Source of the DNA: Thermodesulfobacteriota bacterium
Lineage (GTDB): Bacteria > Desulfobacterota > Desulfobulbia > Desulfobulbales > JBFMBH01
Reading direction: 5' to 3'
Length of the DNA stretch: 38,102 nt
NCBI GenBank assembly: GCA_040755095.1
Contig: JBFMBH010000025.1
Location: 1 to 38,102, forward strand
In this document: in pieces, positions 25,169 to 31,777 of the stretch
Numbering within the stretch: the stretch's first letter is position 1
Layout: every line of letters begins with the position of its first letter
The notes under the pieces: model-generated
Told to the model about the DNA's origin: nothing
Seen by the model: only the letters and a program-made list of their open reading frames with translations
Database searches by the model: none
Program-made: the position numbers and the translations under genes

Positions 25169-25768
25169 ATGACCGCGCCCACGCCCCGGCAGGCCCACAC
25201 CCTGCGCACCACTGCCGAGACCCGGGTCGAGGCCACCCTGGTTCTGGATGGCAGTGGCCGGGCCGAGGTGGCCACCGGGGTCCCTTTTCTCGATCACATG
25301 CTGGTGCTGTTCGCGGTGCATGGCCTTTTTGACCTGACCCTCAAGGCTGCAGGCGACGTGGAGATCGATGATCACCACACCGTGGAGGATGTGGGCATCG
25401 TTCTGGGCCAGGTCTTAAGCCAGGCCCTGGGGGACCGCCGCGGCATTCGTCGCTACGGCCAGGCCACCGTGCCCATGGACGAAACCCTGGCCCGGGTGGC
25501 GGTGGATCTCTCCAACCGCCCCTATCTGCACCTGACCGCCAGCTACCCCCACGCCCAGGTGGGTCGCTTCGACACCGGTCTGGTGCGGGAGCTCCTGCGC
25601 GCCCTTTGCCAGCACGGCGGCCTGACCCTGCATGTGGAGGTGCCGTACGGTGCTGACGGCCACCACATGATCGAGGCCCAGTTCAAGGCCCTGGGCCGGG
25701 CCCTGGACGAGGCCTCGAGCCTGGATCCCCGGCGGGTCGGCCTCCCCTCCTCCAAGGGCTTGTTGTGA
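25169..25768 (+). CDS. hisB: Imidazoleglycerol-phosphate dehydratase
   Basis: 199 residues, the usual length for the monofunctional enzyme, which catalyses the sixth step of histidine synthesis. The metal-binding motifs are intact: FLDHMLVLFAVHG, IDDHHTVEDVGI and GADGHHMIEAQFKALGRAL. The ATG at 25169 has GGAAG six bases upstream; an ATG at 25151 (METGSVM) is possible. The next gene, a lipoprotein, starts close behind, so hisB heads a small plus-strand operon. A candidate promoter lies near 25040-25075 (TTGCCC, 17 bases, TAGATA). No other his gene is in view. Confidence 0.95.
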   Translation: MTAPTPRQAHTLRTTAETRVEATLVLDGSGRAEVATGVPFLDHMLVLFAVHGLFDLTLKAAGDVEIDDHHTVEDVGIVLGQVLSQALGDRRGIRRYGQATVPMDETLARVAVDLSNRPYLHLTASYPHAQVGRFDTGLVRELLRALCQHGGLTLHVEVPYGADGHHMIEAQFKALGRALDEASSLDPRRVGLPSSKGLL

Positions 25769-25803
25769 TGGAGCCCCTTCCCTTTCCCCACGAGGCCGCT
25801 GCC

Positions 25804-26433
25804 GTGAACGACAAGCTGTTGCGCCCCTGCCTGCCCATCCTTCTGGTTGCCGCAAGCCTTCTGATCGCCGCCTGTCAGGGGACCCTGCCGCCGCCACCCA
25901 GCCAGCCGGTGGCGGCGGTGGAGCATCTGGCGGTGCTGCCGGTGGAGCCGGCTGCCGACCAGGCCCGCCGCCTGGCGACCGGTGTCGAAACGGTGAACCG
26001 GCTGGTCCGCGAGGCCACGGTCCGGATGCCCGGGGTGCGGGTCCTGTCCCCGGATCAGGTGGAGAGCATTGGCACCGGCCTGTATGCGGACCGGCGGCGC
26101 ACCGCCCTCCAGGTTGGACGGGAGGTGGGGGCCGAGGCGGTGCTCACCGGCGTGGTGCACCGCTTCGACGAGCGGCAGGGCGGCGAGTATGCCATTGAGG
26201 CACCGGCGTCGGTGGATCTGGAGCTGGAGCTGATGGCAGTGGCCAGCGGCCAGATCCTCTGGTCGACCCGGATCACCGAAACCCAGACCGGGGCCCTGGA
26301 GAACCTGCTGACCTTTTTCTCGTCCAAGCGAGGCCTGCGCTGGGTGACGGCGGAGGAGCTGGCCCGGGAGGGCATCGAAGAGCGGCTCCGGGAATGCCCG
26401 TATCTGAGGAGCCCTGGCACCGAGGGCCAGTGA
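25804..26433 (+). CDS. Outer-membrane-type lipoprotein, CsgG/LpoB-like fold suspected
   Basis: 209 residues from a GTG at 25804, chosen because it gives a normal lipoprotein signal: short basic start NDKLLR, hydrophobic core, lipobox LIAA-C at Cys24. A GAGG site is nine bases upstream. An ATG at 25768 overlapping the hisB stop would add an acidic 12-residue leader. Residue +2 is Gln, which favours the outer membrane. The body has the pattern AVLPVE...RLVREATV...GAEAVLTGVVHRFDE...DLELELMAVASGQILWSTRI, seen in CsgG/LpoB-like periplasmic lipoproteins that read as secretion or assembly partners. Exact family not certain. It is followed, with a four-base overlap, by the PP-loop ATPase gene. Confidence 0.75.
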   Translation: MNDKLLRPCLPILLVAASLLIAACQGTLPPPPSQPVAAVEHLAVLPVEPAADQARRLATGVETVNRLVREATVRMPGVRVLSPDQVESIGTGLYADRRRTALQVGREVGAEAVLTGVVHRFDERQGGEYAIEAPASVDLELELMAVASGQILWSTRITETQTGALENLLTFFSSKRGLRWVTAEELAREGIEERLRECPYLRSPGTEGQ

Positions 26434-27158
26434 CCGGCAAGCTCTGGCAGGGATTGCGCCGGCGGGTCGGCCAGGCCATGCACCGCTACCGGATGCTGGC
26501 CGACGGCGACCGGGTGCTGGTGGCGGTATCCGGCGGGGTGGACAGCCTGTTCCTGGTCTGGCTGCTGGCCGCCTGGCGGGCCAAGGCCCCCATCGACTAC
26601 CACCTTGCCGCCGTGCACCTGGACATGGGCTTCGAGCCGGCCACCGGACCGGCGGTCCGCCAGCGGCTGGCTGGCCAAGGGGTGCCCTTTTCGGTCATCG
26701 ACACCGACTTCGGGGCGCGAGCCGCCGCCGAGGAGGCCCGCTCCGCCTGCTTCCACTGCGCCCGCCGGCGCCGCAACCGCCTGTTCGAGATCGCCCGCCA
26801 GGAAGGCTGCAACAAGATTGCCTTCGGCCACCATGCCGGCGACCTCATCGAGACCTTCTTTCTCAATCTCTTCTACAGCGGCAACCTCTCCACCATGGTG
26901 CCCCGCCAGGACCTCTTCGGCGGCCGGCTGGCCATCATCCGCCCCCTGGCCTTCCTGGACAAGGCCGCCATCACCGCCGCGGCTGGCGAGCTGAGCCTGG
27001 ACGCCGTCGCCAACCCGTGTCCGCTGGCCGCCACCAGCCGGCGGGCCGGGATCCGCCTGCTCCTGGACGGCCTGACCCGGGACAACCCCCGCCTCAAAGC
27101 CAACATCCTGGCTGGCCTGGCCAACGTCCGCCCGGATTACCTGCTGGCCCCCCGGTGA
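26430..27158 (+). CDS. TtcA-like PP-loop ATPase, probable tRNA thiolation enzyme
   Basis: 242 residues from a GTG at 26430 overlapping the previous stop (GTGA), with GAGGG upstream. The PP-loop VAVSGGVDSLFLVW binds ATP. CFHCARRRRNRLF and a later NPCPL provide the three cysteines that hold the [4Fe-4S] cluster in the TtcA family, and GHHAGDLIETFFLNLFYSG is the family's downstream motif. TtcA makes 2-thiocytidine at position 32 of tRNA. It lacks the C-terminal domain of TilS, so lysidine synthesis is unlikely. TtcA-like enzymes in other lineages have other thiolation targets, so substrate is inferred. Confidence 0.85.
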   Translation: MTGKLWQGLRRRVGQAMHRYRMLADGDRVLVAVSGGVDSLFLVWLLAAWRAKAPIDYHLAAVHLDMGFEPATGPAVRQRLAGQGVPFSVIDTDFGARAAAEEARSACFHCARRRRNRLFEIARQEGCNKIAFGHHAGDLIETFFLNLFYSGNLSTMVPRQDLFGGRLAIIRPLAFLDKAAITAAAGELSLDAVANPCPLAATSRRAGIRLLLDGLTRDNPRLKANILAGLANVRPDYLLAPR

Positions 27159-28063
27159 AAACCAGCGCTCGTTGTCTGCCCTGCTTCCGGCGCCAGGCAG
27201 AAGGGGTGCTCCATCGCGCCGGGCTGGCGCCGGAGGCTGCCCGGCCAGCGATGGCAGCGGTTGAGGCCTGGCTGGCCCAGGTGCAGCCACAGCTCAGTCC
27301 GCCGGAAAACGCCGCCAGCCTTTACCGCCTGCTGGCTGCCATCCTGCACGACCCGGATCCCTTCCGGACGATGAAAAAGGCGGCCAACCGTTTGGCCCTG
27401 GACCTCCTGCCCCGCCTGCAGAGGATGATGCCGGTCCAGGGGGACCGCCTGGCGGCCGCGGTGCGCCTGGCCATCGCCGGCAATGTCATCGACTGCGGTG
27501 CCCCCCACAGCCTCAAGCTGGATCGGGTTCTGGCCAGCTGCCTCGCCAGACCCCTGGCGGTGGACCATCTCGAGCGCCTCCGCCACGGCTTGACCACGGC
27601 GGATCGGGTGCTCTTTCTGGGCGACAACGCCGGCGAAGTGGCCTTCGATCGACTGCTCCTGGAAGAGCTGCCGGCTCCGTCCACCTACGTCGTGCGGTCG
27701 GTGCCGGTGATCAACGATGCCTTGAAGGAGGATGCCCTGGCCTGCGGCCTCCACCGGCGGGCCGCTTTGACCACTTCGGGCTGCGACTGTCCGGGCACGG
27801 TGCTGGCCCGCTGCCGGCCGGCGTTCCGGCAGATCTTTGCCCAGGCCCCGCTCGTGATCAGCAAGGGCCAGGGCAACTTCGAGACCTTGAGCGACGTGCC
27901 GGCGCCGGTGGTCTTCCTGTTCACGGTCAAGTGCCCGGTAGTGGCCGAGCACCTGGGCCAGCTCACCGGCTTGGCTCCGGAGGAAGGGGATATGGTGGTG
28001 CTGGCTCATCCCCGGTGGGACTGGGACCAGGGCCAGGCCCTGGACAAGACCGGGGCGGCGTGA
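27155..28063 (+). CDS. DUF89 / ARMT1-like metal-dependent phosphatase
   Basis: 302 residues from a GTG at 27155 that overlaps the upstream stop (GTGA). The N-terminal CLPCFRRQAEGVL matches the paired-cysteine start of the prokaryotic DUF89 group. The metal site motifs LFLGDNAGEVAFDRLLLEEL, VPVINDALKEDA, SKGQGNFETLS and FTVKCPVVAEHL are all present. Characterised relatives are cobalt/nickel- or manganese-dependent phosphatases proposed to remove damaged phosphometabolites. Translational coupling to the tRNA-thiolation enzyme suggests common expression rather than a proven joint function. Confidence 0.85.
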   Translation: MKTSARCLPCFRRQAEGVLHRAGLAPEAARPAMAAVEAWLAQVQPQLSPPENAASLYRLLAAILHDPDPFRTMKKAANRLALDLLPRLQRMMPVQGDRLAAAVRLAIAGNVIDCGAPHSLKLDRVLASCLARPLAVDHLERLRHGLTTADRVLFLGDNAGEVAFDRLLLEELPAPSTYVVRSVPVINDALKEDALACGLHRRAALTTSGCDCPGTVLARCRPAFRQIFAQAPLVISKGQGNFETLSDVPAPVVFLFTVKCPVVAEHLGQLTGLAPEEGDMVVLAHPRWDWDQGQALDKTGAA

Positions 28064-28159
28064 TTACTCTATGGGCTTGCCGAGGCTGGGCGCGGCCGTG
28101 GAGGGACACGGCTCCCTGTCTGGCCTCCCCCCGCAACCAGGGCAAGGAGGGTTTGAGCC

Positions 28160-28372
28160 ATGCCGATCTACGAGTACCGCTGCCGCGCCTGCGGCCGCAT
28201 CTTCGAATGTCTGGTGACCGTGAGCAGCGGCAGCCAGCAGCAGACCTGCCGGTATTGCGGCAGCCAGGAGACGGACAAGACCTTTTCCGCCTTCAGCTGC
28301 CGGAGTGGCTCGGCGGCGAGCCTTACCAGCAGCGGCGGAGGCGGCTGCAGCCCGCGCGGCGGCTTCAAGTGA
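28160..28372 (+). CDS. FmdB-family zinc-ribbon protein
   Basis: 70 residues. MPIYEYRCRACGRIFE at the N-terminus and CRYCGS give the CxxC...CxxC zinc ribbon of the FmdB putative regulatory family. The remainder is a serine- and glycine-rich tail ending GGCSPRGGF. The AGGAGG site lies nine bases before the ATG. Members are widespread in anaerobes and in methylotroph and formate-related loci, but their function is not established. It ends at two hairpins (28383-28400 and 28423-28479). Confidence 0.88.
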   Translation: MPIYEYRCRACGRIFECLVTVSSGSQQQTCRYCGSQETDKTFSAFSCRSGSAASLTSSGGGGCSPRGGFK

Positions 28373-28382
28373 GGATGAAAGC

Positions 28383-28400
28383 GCGGTCCGGTCGGACCGC
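28383..28400 (+). terminator. Short perfect hairpin after fmdB
   Basis: GCGGTCCG and CGGACCGC flank a two-base loop, eleven bases after the fmdB stop. No T-run follows, so it may only protect the 3' end. Confidence 0.45.
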
Positions 28401-28422
28401 CTGTCTGCCCCGGAGGGCCTGT

Positions 28423-28479
28423 CTGAAACGACCACGGCCCGACCCATCTTTCGGATGGATCGGGCCGTGGTCGTTTCAG
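28423..28479. terminator. 26-bp hairpin between convergent fmdB and ftsB-like genes
   Basis: CTGAAACGACCACGGCCC... (28423-28448) pairs along 26 positions with 28454-28479 around a five-base loop, with only one wobble position. It lies between two convergent genes and most likely stops transcription from both sides, though neither side has a long T-run. Confidence 0.75.
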
Positions 28480-28494
28480 GGCCGAAAAAGCGTG

Positions 28495-28827
28495 CTACTT
28501 CTTCCGGCTGGTCTTGGAGAAGTCGTAAACCACCTCGTTGGGCCGCACCAGCCCAAACCGGTTGCGGGCGATCTGCTCGAGGAAGGCCGGGTCGTTCTCC
28601 AGCTTCTCCAGCTCCTGGGACAGCTCCGCGACGGCCCGGCTGCTGTCCTCAATCTGGGCCGTCACCTGGGCCCGCTGGCGATGGACGTCGTAGAGCTGCC
28701 ACAGGCCGTAAGGTCCGGCCAGAAGCCAGCCCAGGAGCAGGATCAGGATGCCGGTACCGACAGCGACAAGCCGCCGGTCCTCACTGGCCAGCCTGCCCCG
28801 CCCCCCTGCCCTGCCGTGCAACACCAT
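28495..28827 (-). CDS. ftsB: Septum-formation initiator, FtsB/DivIC family
   Basis: 110 residues from the ATG at 28827, with AGGGGCGG upstream; the frame stays open to 28938 but that part is low-complexity and unsupported. A single membrane helix (about 20-42, LVAVGTGILILLLGWLLAG) is followed by a coiled coil (QRAQVTAQIEDSSRAVAELSQELEKLE) and the family ending ARNRFGLVRPNEVVYDF. FtsB links FtsL and FtsQ in the division complex; the short bitopic coiled-coil form is shared with DivIC, so ftsB/divIC is the safest reading. It lies behind the AbiE pair on the same strand with an 80-base gap. Confidence 0.85.
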   Translation of the reverse strand: MVLHGRAGGRGRLASEDRRLVAVGTGILILLLGWLLAGPYGLWQLYDVHRQRAQVTAQIEDSSRAVAELSQELEKLENDPAFLEQIARNRFGLVRPNEVVYDFSKTSRKK

Positions 28828-28907
28828 GGACCGCCCCTGTGCCCCGCGCTGAGCTTCCCCTGGACCGCCCCCTGCACCTCGTTGTGCGGCTTCACCACAC
28901 GACCAGC

Positions 28908-29555
28908 TCACTCTACGCGAGTCGTGGCCGTCTTGCAATGGGGGAGCACGGGGCTACCAGCCTTGCCAAGCAGCGCCTGCAGGTAGGCCCGCACCGAACG
29001 GGGATAGAGCGCCGCGCTTCTGCCCAGCCGCGGCAGACTGACCGCCTGCCAGTTGATCTCGTCCTCCACCGGGAGCCGGCCGCGCAGGTAAATGGTGTCC
29101 AGGACCGCCTTCTCCGGCCGGGCGAGAAAGGCGCCGTTGGCCGATTCAAAGCCCCAGAACAGGGATTCCTTGATTCGGGAATACTCGATGACCGCGCCTG
29201 GGAGGACGACCCGGTTCCGGCGGCCCACCGACGGGGCCAAGGTCACCACCGTGCAAACCGTGGGCGCCTGGTCCAGAAGGCCGTGGGCATTGAGGGCCCA
29301 CTCCGCGGAGATGTAGGACGGTGGCCGCAGAAAACAGGCGATCTGCTCAATCGTCGGCTCCTGGCCAGCAATCCGGGCCTTCCAGACATTGACATAGCAG
29401 CCACGGATCAGACGCGCCACATCCCCCCGCTTCACAGCCCGATTGAGCAGGATCTGCGGCGATGGGGCCAGTTTGCCGACATCCGCTGACCGGAACAGCA
29501 GCGGCAGGAAGGCGAGGATATCTTGTCTCCGCTGGTGCTTTCTAGAAGAGGGCAT
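28908..29555 (-). CDS. AbiEi-type antitoxin / transcriptional regulator
   Basis: 215 residues from the ATG at 29555; a TTG at 29570 is in frame but unsupported. The N-terminal winged-helix part (QILLNRAVKRGDVARLIRGCYVN) and the motifs SYISAEWALNAHGLL, VVTLA and RPEKAVLDTIYLRGRLP fit the type IV AbiEi antitoxin family, which binds its own promoter and counteracts the partner nucleotidyltransferase. It overlaps the end of the upstream toxin gene by 14 bases, so it is translationally coupled to it. In most AbiE modules the antitoxin gene comes first; here it is second. Confidence 0.85.
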   Translation of the reverse strand: MPSSRKHQRRQDILAFLPLLFRSADVGKLAPSPQILLNRAVKRGDVARLIRGCYVNVWKARIAGQEPTIEQIACFLRPPSYISAEWALNAHGLLDQAPTVCTVVTLAPSVGRRNRVVLPGAVIEYSRIKESLFWGFESANGAFLARPEKAVLDTIYLRGRLPVEDEINWQAVSLPRLGRSAALYPRSVRAYLQALLGKAGSPVLPHCKTATTRVE

Positions 29556-30381
29556 CGGGGAGGCTGGCAAGCACCCTGTGGACGGACGCGAGCATGGTCG
29601 GCAGATGGGTCGACTCCAGGGCGTCGGCCACGGCAGCGGGCACGAAGCGTTTCAGGTCGTCCAGAATCTGCGCCCGGGTGAGGTCGCCGTGCGCACCCAG
29701 ATCCCGAAGAACATCGGCGACCGAGCGCCGCTGCGTGAAATCGTACATCCTGATCTTGCGTGCCACAGTCTCGGGATCGGCCTTGACCCCACAGGTCTGC
29801 TCGAGAAACCAGATGTCCCAGAAATCTCGACCCTTGTACGCCGGCCGCTCCAGAAGAGCGCGCAGCTTGCCAGCCATGATCTCCGGCAGGGTCTCTGCCA
29901 GAAGGATGGCATGGGGATCGGTCTTGAGGCTGCCGCCCTGCAGGCGCTGCGCCACCGCCGGCAGGGTGCCCATGATCATCGGCTGGGTGTCGGGTCGCAG
30001 CGGACCGACGATCCGTTGAAACTCAAGCTTCACGGCAATCTTGCCGCGGAAGTTGGCCGGCGCAAACCGGACCCAGGCCTTGCCAAGGGGGCCGGCCATG
30101 CCCTCGGTCTGCAGCTCCAGGCGTCCGGGCCCCAGGTGCGCCACCAGATCGCGTCGGATCGCTGATCCGGCCTTGGCCAGCAAGGCACAGACCTCATCCG
30201 CCGCCAGGCAGCTTTCGAAGTCCAGGTCCTCGGAAAACCGGCTGCCGCCATAGCACCAGCGAAGGGCCGTTCCCCCCTGGAAAAAGAGGCCGGAGCTTGC
30301 CGGGTGACGAAAGAGGTGGGCAATGAGCACAAGTTGAATGATTTCAGCCCGTTGGATGTATGAAGCCTGCCATATCTTCAT
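29542..30381 (-). CDS. AbiEii-type nucleotidyltransferase toxin
   Basis: 279 residues. The nucleotidyltransferase signature is visible as FFQGGTALRWCYGGSRFSEDLDFE, with Gly-Gly at 36-37, and Asp52 and Asp54 as metal ligands. Further downstream are the family segments EIMAGKLRALLERPAYKGRDFWDIWFL. Family members inhibit growth reversibly by modifying RNA (studied relatives add nucleotides to tRNA), and some protect against phage. The ATG overlaps a palindrome (CTTCAT-ACC-ATGAAG), so regulator binding could hide the start. It leads the pair, which is reversed with respect to most AbiE loci. The pair sits between ftsB-like and cysK genes, which looks like an insertion into a housekeeping region. 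Confidence 0.87.
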   Translation of the reverse strand: MKIWQASYIQRAEIIQLVLIAHLFRHPASSGLFFQGGTALRWCYGGSRFSEDLDFESCLAADEVCALLAKAGSAIRRDLVAHLGPGRLELQTEGMAGPLGKAWVRFAPANFRGKIAVKLEFQRIVGPLRPDTQPMIMGTLPAVAQRLQGGSLKTDPHAILLAETLPEIMAGKLRALLERPAYKGRDFWDIWFLEQTCGVKADPETVARKIRMYDFTQRRSVADVLRDLGAHGDLTRAQILDDLKRFVPAAVADALESTHLPTMLASVHRVLASLPDALF

Positions 30382-30405
30382 ACCATGAAGGTATCATTTT
30401 TGATA
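30376..30405 (-). promoter_or_regulatory. Palindromic operators upstream of the AbiE pair
   Basis: Three nested inverted repeats are packed into 30 bases: CTTCAT-ACC-ATGAAG (30376-30390, over the start codon), ATACC-ATGAA-GGTAT (30380-30394) and TATCA-TTTT-TGATA (30392-30405). The stretch is AT-rich, unlike its surroundings. AbiEi antitoxins repress by binding inverted repeats near the promoter, so autoregulation is likely. Confidence 0.6.
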
Positions 30406-30476
30406 AATAACGTCAACGGATATCCCCAAACGGCCTACCACTGCACTCCATCGGCTACGGCCTGGCTCTCCTCCCG

Positions 30477-31436
30477 CTACCCGCCCACCCCTTCGAACAG
30501 CGGGGTGGACAGATAGCGCTCGGCAGCATCCGGGAAGATCACGACGATGGTCCTGCCGGCCAGCGCCGGCAGGCTGGCCAGGCGTACGGCCACCAGGCCG
30601 GCGGCACCGCTGGAGATGCCGGCCAGGATGCCCTCTTCCAGGGCGAGGCGGCGGGTAAAGGCGATGGCCTCGGCGCTGTCCACCTGCTCCACCCGGTCCA
30701 CCATGGTCAGGTCCAAGGTATCCGGGATGAAGCCGGCGCCGATGCCCTGGATCTTGTGGGGACCCGGCTGCAAGGCCTGGCCGGCCAGCTGCTGGGCGAT
30801 GACCGGGCTTTCCTTGGGCTCCACCGCCACCGACAGGATGGCCTTGCCGCAGGTCTTCTTGATGTAGCGGGAGACACCGGTGATGGTGCCGCCGGTGCCG
30901 ACGCCGGCCACCAGCGCATCCACCGCACCGCCGGTGTCGTTCCAGATCTCGGGGCCGGTGGTCTCTTCGTGGATGGCGGGATTGGCCGGGTTCTTGAACT
31001 GCTGCGGCAGGAACCAGCGTCCGGGATCCGAGGCAGCCAGGTCCTCGGCCCGAGCCACCGCCCCCTTCATGCCCTCGGCCCCCGGCGTCAGGATGAGGCT
31101 GGCACCCAGGGCGGCCAGCACCCGGCGCCGCTCGATGCTCATGGTCTCCGGCATGGTGAGCGTCAGCCTGTAGCCCCGCGCCGCGGCCACATAGGCCAGG
31201 GCGATGCCGGTGTTGCCGGAGGTCGGCTCCACGATCTCCCGGCCCGGCCCGAGGAGACCCCGGGCCTCGGCGTCCCAGATCATGCTGGCACCGATGCGGC
31301 ATTTGACGGAATAGGCCGGGTTTCGGCCCTCGATCTTGGCCAGCACCGTGGCGCCGGTCCCGGCGGTGACGCGGTTCAGGCGGATGAGGGGGGTGTTGCC
31401 GATGGAGCGGGAGTTGTCCTCGTAGATGCGTGCCAT
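30477..31436 (-). CDS. cysK: Cysteine synthase (O-acetylserine sulfhydrylase)
   Basis: 319 residues, normal for CysK/CysM. It makes cysteine from O-acetylserine and sulfide with PLP. The PLP lysine lies in [11 protein letters not shown], with [11 protein letters not shown] (acetate-binding loop), [19 protein letters not shown] (phosphate loop) and QGIGAGFIP as the other family motifs. The ATG at 31436 has an AAGGAGG site. A promoter (31540-31514) with an overlapping inverted repeat suggests regulation by sulfur or iron-sulfur status. CysK and CysM are hard to separate by eye; CysK is preferred from the GAGFIP motif. Confidence 0.92.
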   Translation of the reverse strand: MARIYEDNSRSIGNTPLIRLNRVTAGTGATVLAKIEGRNPAYSVKCRIGASMIWDAEARGLLGPGREIVEPTSGNTGIALAYVAAARGYRLTLTMPETMSIERRRVLAALGASLILTPGAEGMKGAVARAEDLAASDPGRWFLPQQFKNPANPAIHEETTGPEIWNDTGGAVDALVAGVGTGGTITGVSRYIKKTCGKAILSVAVEPKESPVIAQQLAGQALQPGPHKIQGIGAGFIPDTLDLTMVDRVEQVDSAEAIAFTRRLALEEGILAGISSGAAGLVAVRLASLPALAGRTIVVIFPDAAERYLSTPLFEGVGG

Positions 31437-31489
31437 GTGGTGCCTCCTTGACGACCGTGAAGCCGCAAAGGGTCTTCCTGGAAAGGACC

Positions 31490-31518
31490 ATAGTCTACAA
31501 AAATAATAGACAAACTAT
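31490..31518 (-). promoter_or_regulatory. Inverted-repeat operator upstream of cysK
   Basis: ATAGTCTA (31490-31497) faces TAGACAAACTAT (31507-31518), an imperfect inverted repeat with an A+T-rich centre, placed just downstream of and touching the -10. Its form resembles sites of Rrf2-family regulators (IscR, CymR), which control cysteine and Fe-S genes; the identity of the regulator is inferred only. Confidence 0.45.
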
Positions 31519-31540
31519 ACGTTCAGGGAAGGCCTGTCAA
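31514..31540 (-). promoter_or_regulatory. Candidate cysK promoter
   Basis: TTGACA (31540-31535) and TATAGT (31519-31514) on the minus strand are 15 bases apart; shifting the -10 to TAGTTT gives 17. The operator palindrome overlaps it. Confidence 0.6.
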
Positions 31541-31684
31541 GAAAGCCTGCGGGCACCGCGCCCCGGACTGTGCCGACCCGTCCGGGGAGAGCCGGCTGCC
31601 GCCGGGGGCTGCCCACCGCGCCGGGCTGGACAGGAATGTGAGCCATCCTTCACAGATCAGGGCTGCAGGCGAAGGGTTGTTCTC

Positions 31685-31714
31685 TTGCTGGCGGGCCGGG
31701 AGGGGCACTATCTT
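31685..31714 (+). promoter_or_regulatory. Weak candidate promoter for receiver-kinase gene
   Basis: TTGCTG, 18 bases, TATCTT, located about 64 bases before the ATG at 31778. Both hexamers match the sigma-70 consensus only partly. Confidence 0.3.
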
Positions 31715-31777
31715 GGCACGCTCTGCGCCTCCCACTCCAATGAACCGGATCGACCGCCCCCGCCGTATGGAGTCAAC

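Larger units (their letters stand above)
31437..31777. other. Intergenic region between cysK and the receiver-kinase gene
   Basis: 341 bases without a gene. It holds the cysK promoter and operator at its left end and a possible weak promoter for the rightward gene (listed below). The middle (31541-31680) shows nothing recognisable. Confidence 0.5.

Noticed and set aside
26430-27158. TilS (lysidine synthetase)
   Set aside because: It has the CxxC and later Cys of the TtcA group and lacks the TilS C-terminal domain.
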